DNA of 18,854 bases. Origin: an uncultured Peptococcaceae bacterium. Its GTDB lineage: Bacteria; Bacillota; Peptococcia; Peptococcales; Peptococcaceae. Positions 1-6,622 of this stretch are shown here, piece after piece (position 1 is the first letter of the stretch; each line of letters opens with the position of its first letter). The stretch is taken from the NCBI GenBank assembly GCA_902462325.1, contig CABQBF010000040.1:1-18854 (forward strand), given 5' to 3'. A model generated the notes under the pieces. That model did not search any database. It was not told where the DNA came from and saw only the letters and a list, made by a program, of their open reading frames with translations. The translations under genes were made by a program, and so were the position numbers.

Positions 1-38
1 TTTCTTTGTATTTTTATTGATGCTTATTCGTTTCTATT

Positions 39-473
39 TCATACCTTCTTTACAGAACCAAGTGGAAAAGCGGTTTCTGCATCAGCCTCAACAAAATATA
101 TTTTTAAACTGGGAAAAGCATTCTTCATAGCTTTTTCAATTGTCTTATAATAGGTTTGCATGATAACAGATGAAATGACCAATTCAATTTTTTCTATAGC
201 AATCTGATGCTGATTTTCTATTTTCTTTTTTTCTGTTAAATATATATTATATTCTCGTAAAATTTTTTTAGCGTAAGGTAAAAACAGTTCCCCATGAGCC
301 GTTAAAGCCACACCGGTTTTTCTACGCTGTAATAGCTCTATCGCAAGTTCTCTTTCCAACGCCTGCATCATTTTTGTAACGGCTGGCTGACTTAAATATA
401 ACTTTTCAGCCGCCTTATTTATCGAACCATTTTCCGCTACCGCAATAAAACAACGTATCCATTCCAATTTCAT
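39..473 (-). pseudogene. LysR-family transcriptional regulator, C-terminally truncated
   Basis: The 144-residue product begins with a classic LysR winged helix-turn-helix at about residues 3-60 (LEWIRCFIAVAENGSINKAA, then LSQPAVTKMMQALE), followed by the linker helix. The effector-binding domain starts near residue 90 (IELVISSV) and stops after about 50 residues. Full-length LysR proteins are about 290-300 residues, so most of the inducer-binding domain is missing. All three minus-strand frames reach a stop just past this point, so a simple frameshift to a longer frame inside the window is not visible. The ATG at 471-473 has an AGGTG-type ribosome binding site about 11 bases upstream. By eye it is more A+T-rich than the genes after it. 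If expressed, it could bind DNA but probably not sense a ligand. The family call is secure; function and target are unknown. Confidence 0.82.
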
Positions 474-543
474 AACACATCACACCTTTTGTTCCGAACT
501 ACTCTTGTTCTTTCATTTATCCAGCATCAGCCATACAACAAAC

Positions 544-1146
544 CTATTCTCTCTCCCCATCATGCAAAATCTTACCGCTGTCCACATTGGGCAAGATAAA
601 CTTCTGCAACGCATATTCCCACAAAACAGTGGAACCTTCTGCTGTTTTTTCATTGCGATTTAGAATTTTGCGAAGCTGCACCTGATGCTCCTGCCAGGCT
701 TTGCCGTCAGTGGCTGCATTCAACATAATAGGCTGCACTCTGTCCATCACTTTGGCAAACTTGGCCTCTGCAGTTTCTCCTGCTTCAAATTCCCGCCACA
801 AATTCAGCAAATGATTTCCCTGTTCCTCTGGCAGCAATCCATAAATGCGCTGGGCCGCCTGCTGCTCCCGCTTCGCTTGGGTGGCAATGCCTTCTTCATC
901 ATAGGCATAAGTGTCCCCTGCATCAATTTCCACAATATCATGAATCAACAACATGGTCACTGTTTTCAATACATCAATTGGCTCGTTGGCGTATTCGCTG
1001 AGCAAAATGGCCATCAACGCTGCATGCCAGCCATGCTCTGCATCATTTTCTTTGGTCACACCATCTGTGCAATAGGTTTGCCGGCTAATTCGTTTGGCTT
1101 TATCAATTTCTAAGATAAACTGAAACTGCTGTTCCAGGCGTTTCAT
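544..1146 (-). CDS. HD-domain phosphohydrolase, HDDC2/YfbR-like (probable 5'-deoxynucleotidase)
   Basis: Product of 200 residues from the ATG at 1144-1146, chosen because AGAGGAAG lies 9 bases upstream. A GTG 24 bases earlier, overlapping the upstream stop codon, is the alternative start. The HD metal site is visible: H38 in DAEHGW, H69-D70 in LLIHDIVEIDAGD, and the distal Asp near residue 135 in KVMDRVQP. The EIDAGD sequence after HD and the length of about 200 residues fit the HDDC2/YfbR family, metal-dependent enzymes that dephosphorylate deoxynucleoside 5'-monophosphates. No signal peptide or membrane segment is seen, so it should be cytosolic. It follows directly after the radical SAM gene and is probably cotranscribed with it. 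The exact substrate is an inference from the family. Confidence 0.85.
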   Translation of the reverse strand: MKRLEQQFQFILEIDKAKRISRQTYCTDGVTKENDAEHGWHAALMAILLSEYANEPIDVLKTVTMLLIHDIVEIDAGDTYAYDEEGIATQAKREQQAAQRIYGLLPEEQGNHLLNLWREFEAGETAEAKFAKVMDRVQPIMLNAATDGKAWQEHQVQLRKILNRNEKTAEGSTVLWEYALQKFILPNVDSGKILHDGERE

Positions 1147-1166
1147 ATCCCAACGCTTCCTCTCTA

Positions 1167-2075
1167 TCACAATTTATAAGATAACTTTTCAGCAATCCAT
1201 CCTATTTTTTCATAACTGGCCATCTGACATAACTGGTCGGTCAGTTTTCCGAATTTTCGATACAACAGATTAAACAATAAATAAGGAACTCTCTGTTCCG
1301 GAGCTTCCGGCATACGGCGAAGAATATTTTTAAAGCTGTAAATATCCTTGTAAATCTGAATGTACCCATCATAGAGCTGCTGCGCAGTCATATTCTTAGG
1401 CTGAAACACCACATGGGCCGTATTATACTGGGCATAATCCAATGTAGTGATACGATTTTGCTGCACAAATTCCTCATATACCTTTGTTCCCGGATAGGGC
1501 GTCAAAATATGAGAGGTAACGGTTTCAATTCGATGTTCCACAATCCAATCCAAAGCACGGGCAAAGGTTGTCACATCATCGCCATCCAAACCAAATACAA
1601 AACTGGCATTAATCATAATTCCCCGCCGATGCAACGCATCTACAAACGCATCAAATCGCTCCACATGATTTTGTACTTTATGCACATCGGACACAGGCGC
1701 GTCATTAATGCTCTCAAAACCAATAAACAAGCTTTGACAGCCAGCCGCTTTCATCTCATCCAATAGCTCCGGCATCTCTCCAATGTTGGCTGATACCGCA
1801 GCATTCCATTTCAAACCCAGCGGCTTTAAGGCGCGCACAAATTCCAATGTCCAGGCTGGATTTCCAATAAAATTATCATCAATAAACATAATATGCTCTT
1901 TGCCAATTTGCCGAATGTCCTCTAATACAGCAGCAATTTCCCGATTTACATAAACATGCCGATAGGCTGCACTATAGCAAAAATCGCAGCGAAATGGACA
2001 GCCTCTGCTGGTGCTGACAATATTGCTGTACAAATATTTACGTTTATCAATCAGATGATAAGCCGACCCTACCAA
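1167..2075 (-). pseudogene. Radical SAM half of a B12-binding radical SAM protein interrupted by an in-frame TAG
   Basis: This 302-codon frame holds the radical SAM core. The 4Fe-4S ligands are in STSRGCPFRCDFCYS (CX3CX2C), followed by the expected (beta/alpha) barrel sequence (IMFIDDNFIGNP, GCQSLFIGFESIN, INASFVFGLDGDD, LTPYPGTKVYEEF). A C-terminal extension (FKNILRRMPE...) resembles the DUF4070-type tail seen in B12-binding radical SAM proteins. It is in exactly the same frame as the cobalamin-binding half at 2079-2504, separated only by the TAG at 2079-2081. Independent translation would need a TTG at 2073-2075 without a well-spaced ribosome binding site. The intact gene would encode about 445 residues. 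Members of this class methylate or rearrange unactivated carbons; the substrate cannot be deduced. The HD phosphohydrolase gene follows immediately. Confidence 0.85.
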
Positions 2076-2078
2076 ATC

Positions 2079-2504
2079 CTACGGATAAACCGGCTCCTGA
2101 CAGTGATAAATTTTTTGCAGCGCACCCTGTTGAAAATCCCGCACTATATGGGGCCACGTCTTCTCTGCAATGCCAATGCAGACAACATCAAAATAGTGCT
2201 GTGCCTGCTCTGGAAAGGCTGTAATGTGAATGCCTCCGGCTACCACCGGAATTTTGCGCTGCTGAAATCGCTGAGCAATGGCGATAGCTCGATTCATTAC
2301 ATCTACAGTAACCGTAATCCCTACCAAATCCACCGGCGCCTCGTAGTCTATTTCTTCTATGTTCTCATTTTTCAAAATTATGGTATGTTCGCGATACAAG
2401 AGCTGCGCGATTGTCAGCAGCCCCAACGACGGCGCCATACGGGTCTTCAGTCCGGTATCCATAGGCCGCATCTGCATTTTTGGCTGAATCAGTTTAATAA
2501 TCAT
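2079..2504 (-). pseudogene. Cobalamin-binding N-terminal half of the interrupted B12-binding radical SAM protein
   Basis: The 141-residue frame matches the Rossmann-like B12-binding domain found at the N-terminus of class B radical SAM enzymes: a leading beta strand (MIIKLIQPK), the conserved PSLGLLTIAQLL, then DLVGITVTVDVMNRA, a VVAGGIHITAFPEQA segment and DVVCIGIAEKTW (usually a GEGE-type motif here). The frame ends at TAG (2079-2081), just where the linker to the radical SAM core should begin, and the rest of the protein continues in frame. The ATG at 2502-2504 is preceded by a strong GGAGGTG site, and a TATAAT box lies about 20 bases further up. The start is therefore well supported, and the gene was built as one polypeptide. 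Nonsense mutation, readthrough and sequencing error all remain possible. Confidence 0.85.
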
Positions 2505-2524
2505 CTTGCCACCTCCACTATTTG

Positions 2525-2530
2525 ATTATA
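2525..2530 (-). promoter_or_regulatory. Putative -10 box (extended) for the radical SAM-HD operon
   Basis: On the minus strand a perfect TATAAT is preceded by TGG, giving an extended -10 element (TGnTATAAT). It sits 20 bases before the radical SAM start codon, leaving a leader of roughly 14 bases that contains GGAGGTG. No convincing -35 hexamer is present at 17 bases, which is tolerable for an extended -10 promoter. Confidence 0.45.
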
Positions 2531-2577
2531 CCACAACAGACCACCGCCGCCTAGCTGCAACGCCAGCAAGAAAAGCC

Positions 2578-2606
2578 TTGACTTTTTCCCGCCGCCAGTA
2601 TATGCT
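2578..2606 (+). promoter_or_regulatory. Putative sigma-A promoter for the MOSC gene
   Basis: TTGACT (2578-2583) and TATGCT (2601-2606) are separated by exactly 17 bases, about 60 bases before the MOSC start codon. It is divergent from the radical SAM promoter, so the two transcription units are arranged back to back. Confidence 0.5.
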
Positions 2607-2666
2607 ATGATAAAACATAGCATACGGCTAGGATTTATGGCCGTATTTCGCGGAAAGGAGCCGTCT

Positions 2667-3101
2667 ATGGCAACTATTTTAGCTGTCTGTATCAGCCAAC
2701 AAAAAGGTGTGCAAAAGCATCCGGTAGAACAAATTTCTCTACAGGCCGATTGGGGAATTGTGGGCGACGCCCATGCCGGTCCATGGCACCGCCAGGTGTC
2801 ATTGCTGGCCCAGGAAAGTGTAGATAATCTGCAAAGCAAAATTTCTCTCCAACTAAAACCCGGTGATTTCGCGGAAAATATCCTCACAAAAGGAATTGTT
2901 CTGTACCAGCTACAGCCCGGCACCAAGCTGCGCATTGGCACAGCGTTGGCCGAGGTGACGCAAATCGGCAAAACCTGTCATCAGGATTGCGCGATCCGTC
3001 AAACAGCAGGAGATTGCGTCATGCCCCGAGAAGGGATTTTCGTCAAAATTCTGCAATCGGGTACTGCCAAAGCCAGCGATGAAATTACCATTTTATCGTA
3101 A
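2667..3101 (+). CDS. Stand-alone MOSC domain protein
   Basis: Product of 144 residues from the ATG at 2667, chosen because GGAAAGGAG lies just upstream; an in-frame ATG 60 bases earlier overlaps the promoter. Almost the whole protein is one MOSC (molybdenum cofactor sulfurase C-terminal) domain: GIVGDAHAG near residues 30-38, GDFAENIL near 66-73, and the cysteine-containing C-terminal part with C104, C108 and C117 around TCHQDCAIRQTAGDCVMP. MOSC proteins are beta-rich folds thought to carry or transfer sulfur to metal-sulfur cofactors. In clostridia small MOSC proteins often sit beside molybdopterin synthesis genes, but none is seen here, so its partner is unknown. No signal peptide. The domain call is strong; the biochemical role is not. 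Confidence 0.88.
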   Translation: MATILAVCISQQKGVQKHPVEQISLQADWGIVGDAHAGPWHRQVSLLAQESVDNLQSKISLQLKPGDFAENILTKGIVLYQLQPGTKLRIGTALAEVTQIGKTCHQDCAIRQTAGDCVMPREGIFVKILQSGTAKASDEITILS

Positions 3102-3106
3102 AAGCA

Positions 3107-3135
3107 CACCTCCGCGCTGTGCATCGCATATACTA
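3107..3135 (+). promoter_or_regulatory. Possible sigma-K-type promoter for the L,D-transpeptidase gene
   Basis: CACC (3107-3110) and CATATACTA (3127-3135) are 16 bases apart and fit the Bacillus sigma-K consensus (mACm, 16-17 bases, CATAnnnTA). The match is short, so chance is a real possibility. It is mentioned because the downstream gene is a peptidoglycan enzyme located next to sleB-ypeB. Confidence 0.3.
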
Positions 3136-3172
3136 CAGAGAAAAATTTTCATGTAGATGAGGTGTAACACCT

Positions 3173-3514
3173 ATGCCACAGCCTTATATTGTTATTGAGC
3201 TGGCGCAGCGCCAGCTTTCTCTTTATCAGGACCATAAACTCCGCTATCAGTTTCCCATCGCCATTGGAAAAAGTCAAACGCCTACGCCTGTAGGCAACTG
3301 GCATATCATCAATAAAAAAATCCTCCCCGATTCCGGCGTCTTTGGCAGCCGCTGGTTGGGACTCAATCGCCCTGGTTATGGCATTCATGGCACCAACCAG
3401 CCCCACGCTATCGGCAGCGCAGTCTCTCTCGGCTGTATTCGTATGCACAATGCTCATGTAGAGCAGCTATTTGAAGCAGTTGCCATCGGTACCCCTGTGA
3501 TTATTACCCCGTAG
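3173..3514 (+). CDS. Minimal L,D-transpeptidase (YkuD domain)
   Basis: The 113-residue protein is little more than a YkuD catalytic domain. It starts with IVIELAQRQLSLYQD, typical of the first strand of these enzymes. The active site is visible as GIHGTNQ (H72) and SLGCIRM (C88, R90), i.e. the HGT...SxGCIR signature. YkuD enzymes form 3-3 peptidoglycan crosslinks through a cysteine acyl-enzyme. There is no LysM domain, signal peptide or transmembrane segment, whereas vegetative homologues usually have an export or wall-binding module. It could therefore act inside the mother cell or forespore compartment, or be exported by an unrecognised route. The ATG at 3173 is preceded by GATGAGGTG. The AGGTG is part of a short inverted repeat (AGGTG-TAA-CACCT) that could partly mask the ribosome binding site. 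Confidence 0.9.
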   Translation: MPQPYIVIELAQRQLSLYQDHKLRYQFPIAIGKSQTPTPVGNWHIINKKILPDSGVFGSRWLGLNRPGYGIHGTNQPHAIGSAVSLGCIRMHNAHVEQLFEAVAIGTPVIITP

Positions 3515-3527
3515 ATTGCCGCACCGC

Positions 3528-3587
3528 ATTCCGGTAACATTCCACCATCACCTCTGTATCCTGGATTTTGCCGGAATTTTTTATTTT
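3528..3587 (+). terminator. Putative terminator after the L,D-transpeptidase gene
   Basis: ATTCCGG (3528-3534) pairs with CCGGAAT (3571-3577) and is followed directly by a T-rich tract (TTTTTATTTTT). The loop of 36 bases is long for an intrinsic terminator, so this is a moderate call. Confidence 0.45.
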
Positions 3588-3716
3588 TCATAAAGCTTCT
3601 ACACGCAAACCATACCCAAATATGGAAAACGCCTCGCCAAACCATTTCAGTTGTACTGCTTTTCCAGCAATCGGAAAAACAGATGAAACCGCAGCTGGAA
3701 ATTTGCTGAAATTGCC

Positions 3717-3746
3717 GTATGAACGCCTTCCACTTTTCACATACTA
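3717..3746 (+). promoter_or_regulatory. Putative sigma-G promoter of sleB-ypeB
   Basis: GTATG (3717-3721), 18 bases, then CATACTA (3740-3746) is an exact match to the Bacillus forespore sigma-G consensus (gnATR, N18, cAtnnTA). It lies 23 bases upstream of the sleB start codon with the ribosome binding site between. The -10 box sits inside an inverted repeat, TTTTCAC (3734-3740) and GTGAAAA (3747-3753), which could be an operator. Confidence 0.7.
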
Positions 3747-3769
3747 GTGAAAAACAGGAGGGATAAACG

Positions 3770-4246
3770 ATGTATTCATTTTTACAACATAAAATCGTCT
3801 GCAAGCTAGTTTCTATCCTGCTCTGCATTACACTTCTAGTAATGGTTCCCACCCCGCAGCAGCAAACGGTGTCCGCAGCCAGCGGCACCTACAGTCAAAA
3901 CGACGTGATGGTACTGGCCAAAATGATTTACGGCGAAGCCCGCGGCGAATCCTATGTGGGACAAGTAGCGGTGGGCGCTGTCATTCTCAACCGGGTCAAG
4001 GACAAAAAATTTCCTGACAGTGTTTACAGCGTATGCTTCCAGCCCGGCGCCTTTGACGCTGTCCGCGATGGACAATATTACATGGAGCCCAATCAAACCT
4101 CTATCAATGCAGCCAAAGCCGCTATCAATGGCTGGGACCCCACCTATGGCGCTCTGTATTACTGGAATCCTGCCACAGCCACCAGCAAATGGATCTGGTC
4201 CCGCACAATCGTAACCCAAATCGGTAAGCATGTGTTTGGAGTGTGA
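3770..4246 (+). CDS. sleB: Spore cortex-lytic enzyme, SleB-type hydrolase
   Basis: Product of 158 residues: a basic N-terminus and hydrophobic stretch (about residues 8-26) ending near VSAAS, i.e. a signal peptide of about 37 residues, then a Hydrolase_2 (SleB/CwlJ) catalytic domain of about 120 residues. The signature KMIYGEARGESYVGQVAV is present; E56 is the expected catalytic glutamate of this lytic transglycosylase fold, followed by VILNRVKD and the C-terminal Trp/Tyr-rich part. It cleaves muramic-delta-lactam-containing cortex during germination. The Bacillus enzyme has an extra N-terminal peptidoglycan-binding domain and is about twice as long; that module is absent here. The signal peptide and the ypeB gene 3 bases downstream argue for SleB rather than CwlJ, which has no signal peptide. 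GGAGGG precedes the ATG by 6 bases. Confidence 0.9.
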   Translation: MYSFLQHKIVCKLVSILLCITLLVMVPTPQQQTVSAASGTYSQNDVMVLAKMIYGEARGESYVGQVAVGAVILNRVKDKKFPDSVYSVCFQPGAFDAVRDGQYYMEPNQTSINAAKAAINGWDPTYGALYYWNPATATSKWIWSRTIVTQIGKHVFGV

Positions 4247-4249
4247 GTT

Positions 4250-5578
4250 ATGAAACGAGAAAATTACTTTTTACTGTTTAGCATCGGTATTTTGCTGCTT
4301 TTGCTCTTCGGCGGCGCCTGGTGGTATAATCAAAAACTCAACGATTTAGAGCAGCAACAGCAAACCATCGCCTACCAGGCAGAAGGCCAATATCAGCGCA
4401 ACTTCGGAGAATTATCCGATTCCATTCAGGCTATGAACGGTCAGTTGGCGCAGCTTCTAGTGACCACCAGCCAGGAACAGTTATTGTTGGGCTTATCCAG
4501 CCTATGGCGAGAGGTCTACAGCGCCGTCAATTATTTAGGGGGCTTGCCTGTAGCCATGCACGAACTGGAAAGCACCGATTTGCTCTTGAACGACGTGGCC
4601 GAATACAGCTACTATCTGCTGCGCAAAAATGTATTGCAGCAAAAGCCCTTGTCTCAACAGGACTGGAATCAACTGGAAGAGTTCTACCGTCGTTCCCGTG
4701 TGGTGCAAACCGAGCTGGATGAATTGGGCAGCAAAATTTTGAGCCAAAACCTGCGGCTTACCGAGTTATCGCTGGAAGATGAAGAAAACGTCGTCAATAC
4801 TACCTTTCGCAGCATCGAATCCCAGGTACATGCCTTTCCCGAATTAAAATTTGAAGAAGGGGTGCGCAAAATTGAACCGGAGCCCCGTGCAATCACCGGC
4901 GAACAAATCACCCAGATAGAAGCAGTAACGGCTGCCGATACTTTTTTAGATGCGCTGCAAATTGCCCATAGTCAAGGTCAGGTTGAATTTTCTTCTCAAA
5001 ATGCCAAAATCCCCATTTATGGTGTGCGCTATCAAAACGAGTCGGAGGATACAGTGCTTTATGTAGAGGTTAGCCAAAAAGGCGGTCAGGTGCTGCAATT
5101 TTATCAGACCAGAGATATTGGAGCCGCCCAGTATAATACCCAAGAAGCTACAGAGCAGGCACTATCCTTTTTGCAAGAGCTGCATTTTACCGATATGGCT
5201 TGTGTAGACAGTATTACCGATGACCGCGTAGCCGATTTAACCTTCGTGCCGAAAATGAATGACATCTATATTTATTCTGACATGGTCAAAATTCAAATTG
5301 CCTTAGATGATAATTCCATTTTAAATTATGACCAAACCAGTTACGCGACCCGCCATTATCAACGGCAGTTGCCCACGCCTACTGTTAGTAAAGAGCAAAT
5401 CCTCACCAATATGAATCCCAACTTTCAAGTAGAACGTGTCCAACTGGCACTGATTACCGATGAATACAGCATCAACGAAATTCTAACTTATGAGGTACGC
5501 GGCACTGTTGTAGAAGAAACTTTCTCTGTCTTTGTAGATGCCCAATCCGGTCAGGAAATTCGCATTGTACGGCGATAA
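4250..5578 (+). CDS. ypeB: Germination protein YpeB
   Basis: The 442-residue protein is close to the usual YpeB length (about 450). It has one N-terminal membrane anchor (about residues 6-26, FLLFSIGILLLLLFGGAWWY), a glutamine-rich helical region (about 30-200) and a C-terminal half with PepSY-like repeats (about 220-440; for example AADTFLDALQIA, EATEQALSFLQEL and VSKEQILTNM...). YpeB is required for SleB stability and localisation in the forespore inner membrane and cortex, and the two genes are almost always an operon. Here the gap between the sleB stop and the ypeB start is 3 bases, with GGAG about 9 bases before the ATG inside the end of sleB. Transcription is presumably from the sigma-G promoter upstream of sleB. 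The protein appears complete. Confidence 0.93.
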   Translation: MKRENYFLLFSIGILLLLLFGGAWWYNQKLNDLEQQQQTIAYQAEGQYQRNFGELSDSIQAMNGQLAQLLVTTSQEQLLLGLSSLWREVYSAVNYLGGLPVAMHELESTDLLLNDVAEYSYYLLRKNVLQQKPLSQQDWNQLEEFYRRSRVVQTELDELGSKILSQNLRLTELSLEDEENVVNTTFRSIESQVHAFPELKFEEGVRKIEPEPRAITGEQITQIEAVTAADTFLDALQIAHSQGQVEFSSQNAKIPIYGVRYQNESEDTVLYVEVSQKGGQVLQFYQTRDIGAAQYNTQEATEQALSFLQELHFTDMACVDSITDDRVADLTFVPKMNDIYIYSDMVKIQIALDDNSILNYDQTSYATRHYQRQLPTPTVSKEQILTNMNPNFQVERVQLALITDEYSINEILTYEVRGTVVEETFSVFVDAQSGQEIRIVRR

Positions 5579-5758
5579 CAAGTCCTTTCTTTGCTCACTT
5601 ATTTATTCCTATTAAATAATTTTATGTACTAAATGAACTGGTTTCCTCTTATGAAAAGCCCGAAAAAATATTATAATAAAAATAAACATATTTTGGCGTT
5701 TTTCAACCGATACTCATATGACTTGCTACTTCTATAGAAAGACTTTGTTGCCTTTGCC

Positions 5759-5794
5759 AAGGGGTTGTCGCAACCATTGCTGCGACAGCCCTTT
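5759..5794 (+). other. Strong hairpin in the ypeB-carD intergenic region
   Basis: Positions 5759-5772 pair with 5781-5794 in a continuous 14-bp stem that includes two G-T (G-U in RNA) wobbles; the core is TGTCGCA/TGCGACA with an 8-base loop. It is followed by GATTTTC rather than a clean T-run, and lies 66 bases before the carD-like start codon. It may be a weak terminator for sleB-ypeB or a structured leader of the CarD gene. The rest of this 282-base gap is A+T-rich and holds no convincing ORF. Confidence 0.5.
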
Positions 5795-5860
5795 GATTTT
5801 CGGTGACTGCTTTCCCGCACATAAGTCATTTGCAACAATTCAGACAAAGGAGGATTCACC

Positions 5861-6373
5861 ATGTTTCAAAAAGGAGATTATATTGTATACCGCAGTACTG
5901 GTGTCTGCCGCATTGATAAAATCGGCATTCCAGACGATTTCCCAGCTGCAGCAAAGGATGTGCTGTATTATCATCTCACCCCAATCCGCGGCGCTGGAAC
6001 CATTTATATTCCAGTAGATACCAAAGTATTTATGCGTCCTGTCATCAGCAAAGAGCAGGCTTTGGAGCTAATCGCTTCCATTCCCTCTATTAAAGAAAGT
6101 CCCAATTTCAGCAAGGACCAGAAAGCGTTAGCCGAGCATTATAAATCCTTGTTGCAAACCCATGACTGTGCCACACTGGTTCAGTTAATCAAAAATATCA
6201 ACAAAAAAACCCGCGTTCTCAATGAAAAAGGGAAAACAGCGGGAAAAACCGACACCCAATACCGCAAACAGGCTGAAGAATTGTTGCGGGAAGAATTATC
6301 CATAGCGCTGGAAATTCCACTGGAAAAAGTGTCCGATTATATCAAGCAGCAGTTAAAATTAAGCGCCGTATAA
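5861..6373 (+). CDS. CarD/CdnL/TRCF-family transcriptional regulator
   Basis: The 170-residue protein starts with the RNA polymerase-interacting Tudor-like domain typical of CarD and CdnL: MFQKGDYIVYRSTGVCRI, then YYHLTPIRGAGTIYIPVD (about residues 1-60). This is followed by a helical C-terminal domain (about 70-165) with a charged ...YRKQAEELLREELSIALEIP... segment. CarD-family proteins bind the RNAP beta subunit and stabilise open promoter complexes, often at rRNA and stress promoters. Length and domain order match clostridial members. AAAGGAGG is well placed 8 bases before the ATG. It appears monocistronic, closed by the strong terminator just downstream. What it controls in this organism cannot be read from the window. 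Confidence 0.9.
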   Translation: MFQKGDYIVYRSTGVCRIDKIGIPDDFPAAAKDVLYYHLTPIRGAGTIYIPVDTKVFMRPVISKEQALELIASIPSIKESPNFSKDQKALAEHYKSLLQTHDCATLVQLIKNINKKTRVLNEKGKTAGKTDTQYRKQAEELLREELSIALEIPLEKVSDYIKQQLKLSAV

Positions 6374-6417
6374 ATGCGCTATCCTTGTTCTTATTTATGT
6401 ATTCACAATTTATTCTA

Positions 6418-6468
6418 AACCGTCATGGCAAAATGGACTCACACCGTTTGCCATGACGGTTTCTTTTT
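6418..6468 (+). terminator. Rho-independent terminator of the carD-like gene
   Basis: A perfect 15-bp stem, AACCGTCATGGCAAA (6418-6432) with TTTGCCATGACGGTT (6447-6461), has a 14-base loop and is followed by TCTTTTT. It lies about 45 bases after the stop codon. Confidence 0.92.
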
Positions 6469-6551
6469 GCCGTTTTGAAGGACAACTTAAAAGACACTCC
6501 AAAAACATACAGCCGCTGGCCATGAAATTCTGCAGTTTCAAAATATTTTAC

Positions 6552-6580
6552 TTGTGCAAAATAACTTCATGTGTTACAAT
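6552..6580 (+). promoter_or_regulatory. Putative sigma-A promoter of the acyltransferase gene
   Basis: TTGTGC (6552-6557) and TACAAT (6575-6580) are 17 bases apart. The -10 is a good match and the -35 is weak. The start codon is 42 bases downstream of the -10. Confidence 0.5.
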
Positions 6581-6622
6581 GAATTGTAGTTTTGTAATTA
6601 TAGAATATCAAGGAGAAACTTT

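Noticed and set aside
2079..2081. Pyrrolysine decoding of the TAG in the radical SAM gene
   Set aside because: TAG ends at least three other genes in the window, the site is at a domain linker rather than a catalytic position, and no pyl genes are seen. It is kept only as something to check in the full genome.
2501..2971. Minus-strand open frame of about 156 codons antisense to the MOSC gene
   Set aside because: It covers the clear MOSC frame and both divergent promoters, and its translation has no recognisable domain.
3454..3888. Minus-strand open frame of about 144 codons between the L,D-transpeptidase and sleB
   Set aside because: It is antisense to the sleB promoter and signal peptide region, with cysteine/tryptophan-rich, low-complexity translation and no family resemblance.
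5718..6017. Plus-strand open frame overlapping the start of the carD-like gene
   Set aside because: It overlaps the hairpin and the carD start in another frame, has no ribosome binding site, and the CarD frame is unambiguous.
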